Under the pieces are notes generated by a model. That model was not told the origin of the DNA, did not search any database, and worked only from the letters and a program-made list of their open reading frames with translations. Of a stretch of DNA of 22,109 bases, positions 21,913-22,109 are shown piece by piece. Location: IMG/VR virus record IMGVR_UViG_3300031972_001481, positions 1 to 22,109 of that record. One strand, given 5' to 3'. Position 1 is the first letter of the stretch. Each line of letters starts with the position of its first letter. The DNA is from a virus. Position numbers and translations under genes: made by a program.

Positions 21913-22109
21913 TGGAGCTGGTGGGATTCGAACCCACGTCCAGTCTATTTTCTTCAAAGAGTCATTCACAGCTTAGTTGGATTCCAAATTCGGTAGTGTA
22001 CCAACAAACCCACCATAGACCAATTTACTCAGATTGGTTTAACTGATATTTCTTTATACTCTAATACAAAAGAGTTGGTGTTTAACTTTTTTTATAATCG
22101 AGTGTTAAA
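21913..22109 (-). ncRNA. ssrA: tmRNA, 3' part (5' end beyond the window)
   Basis: The minus strand ends GGACGTGGGTTCGAATCCCACCAGCTCCA in two parts that match the T arm (GTGGG-TTCGAAT-CCCAC) and 3' acceptor strand of tmRNA; the AGCTCCA end carries the alanine-type U70. Upstream, GGTTTGTTGG and CCAACTAAGCTGTGAATGAC (in part) match the last pseudoknot region of bacterial tmRNA, where GTTGG pairs with CCAAC. Further hairpins are ACCAAT/ATTGGT and ACTCT/AGAGT. An ordinary tRNA is excluded because no D arm or anticodon arm lies within tRNA distance. CCA is not encoded. tmRNA with SmpB rescues stalled ribosomes and tags the nascent chain; the tag frame lies outside the window. About 197 of probably 300-400 bases are seen. 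Confidence 0.85.

Noticed and set aside
22080-22109. tmRNA tag peptide read at the window edge (LDYKKS then stop)
   Set aside because: The frame is cut by the edge and the residues do not resemble the hydrophobic ends of known tags; the true tag is probably outside the window.
1-22109. Bacterial chromosome or prophage rather than a free phage genome
   Set aside because: No integrase, attachment site or housekeeping gene is seen, and baseplate, gp55 and tRNA genes form one continuous phage-like layout; the far left gene alone could be host-like but its flank is unseen.
1-22109. CRISPR array or insertion sequence
   Set aside because: No spaced direct repeats of CRISPR type, no transposase frame and no terminal inverted repeats were found on either strand.

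Overview
The window looks like part of the genome of an AT-rich, T4-like contractile-tailed phage, probably marine. The evidence is a contiguous baseplate and tail block with recognisable gp25-like, gp6-like (baseplate J type) and gp5-like proteins, a gp55-like late sigma factor, a cluster of three phage-type tRNA genes, and the 3' part of a tmRNA. Nearly everything is on the minus strand and tightly packed, with TAATG or ATGA stop/start overlaps. Shine-Dalgarno sites are strong (AAGGAG, GGAG) and one clear TTGACT-N17-TATATT promoter is visible. These argue for a host with ordinary sigma-70 and SD-led translation, and against typical Bacteroidota. The secreted cohesin/dockerin-like protein at the left edge, with a signal peptide ending in SQ, has a flavour of the FCB group (for example Marinimicrobia). 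That host assignment is only a guess.

Layout in the direction of minus-strand transcription, from right to left. (1) 22109-21913: 3' part of a tmRNA. (2) 21847-21335: membrane-anchored protein with a 3D-type, possibly peptidoglycan-active domain. (3) 21323-17812: an operon led by a sigma-70-like promoter: DUF4338/DruA-like protein, HD-domain hydrolase, small membrane protein, gp55-like late sigma factor, a 59-residue basic protein, then tRNA-Ala(TGC), tRNA-Glu(TTC) and tRNA-Thr(TGT). It ends at a bidirectional terminator. (4) 17548-17769: the only plus-strand gene, a 73-residue hydrophobic protein with higher G+C, preceded by a promoter-like element and a hairpin followed by a T-tract. (5) 17373-2672: the late structural block: small coiled protein, gp5-like spike, a charged protein, gp25, gp6, a DNRLRE-like protein, two unrecognised structural proteins, a giant gp7/tail-I-like protein carrying a nested LamG and carbohydrate-binding region, a Gly/Ser-repeat protein, and a pair of paralogous tail proteins. 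(6) 2566-1: start of a large secreted protein with cohesin-like and dockerin-like modules, running off the window.

Working together, the gp55-like factor would switch on the late block. The baseplate proteins build the wedge and spike. The LamG/CBM, DNRLRE, Gly/Ser-repeat and paralogous fibre-like proteins probably form the host-contact surface. The tRNAs all read A-ending codons (GCA, GAA, ACA), which suits the A/T-rich coding, and the tmRNA could rescue stalled ribosomes during infection.

The least explained parts are the secreted cohesin/dockerin protein, the hairpin-led hydrophobic gene, and a recurring TATAAATAT motif whose T4-like orientation points away from the genes it precedes. There is no gene-free stretch above 300 bases; the longest is 17374-17547.
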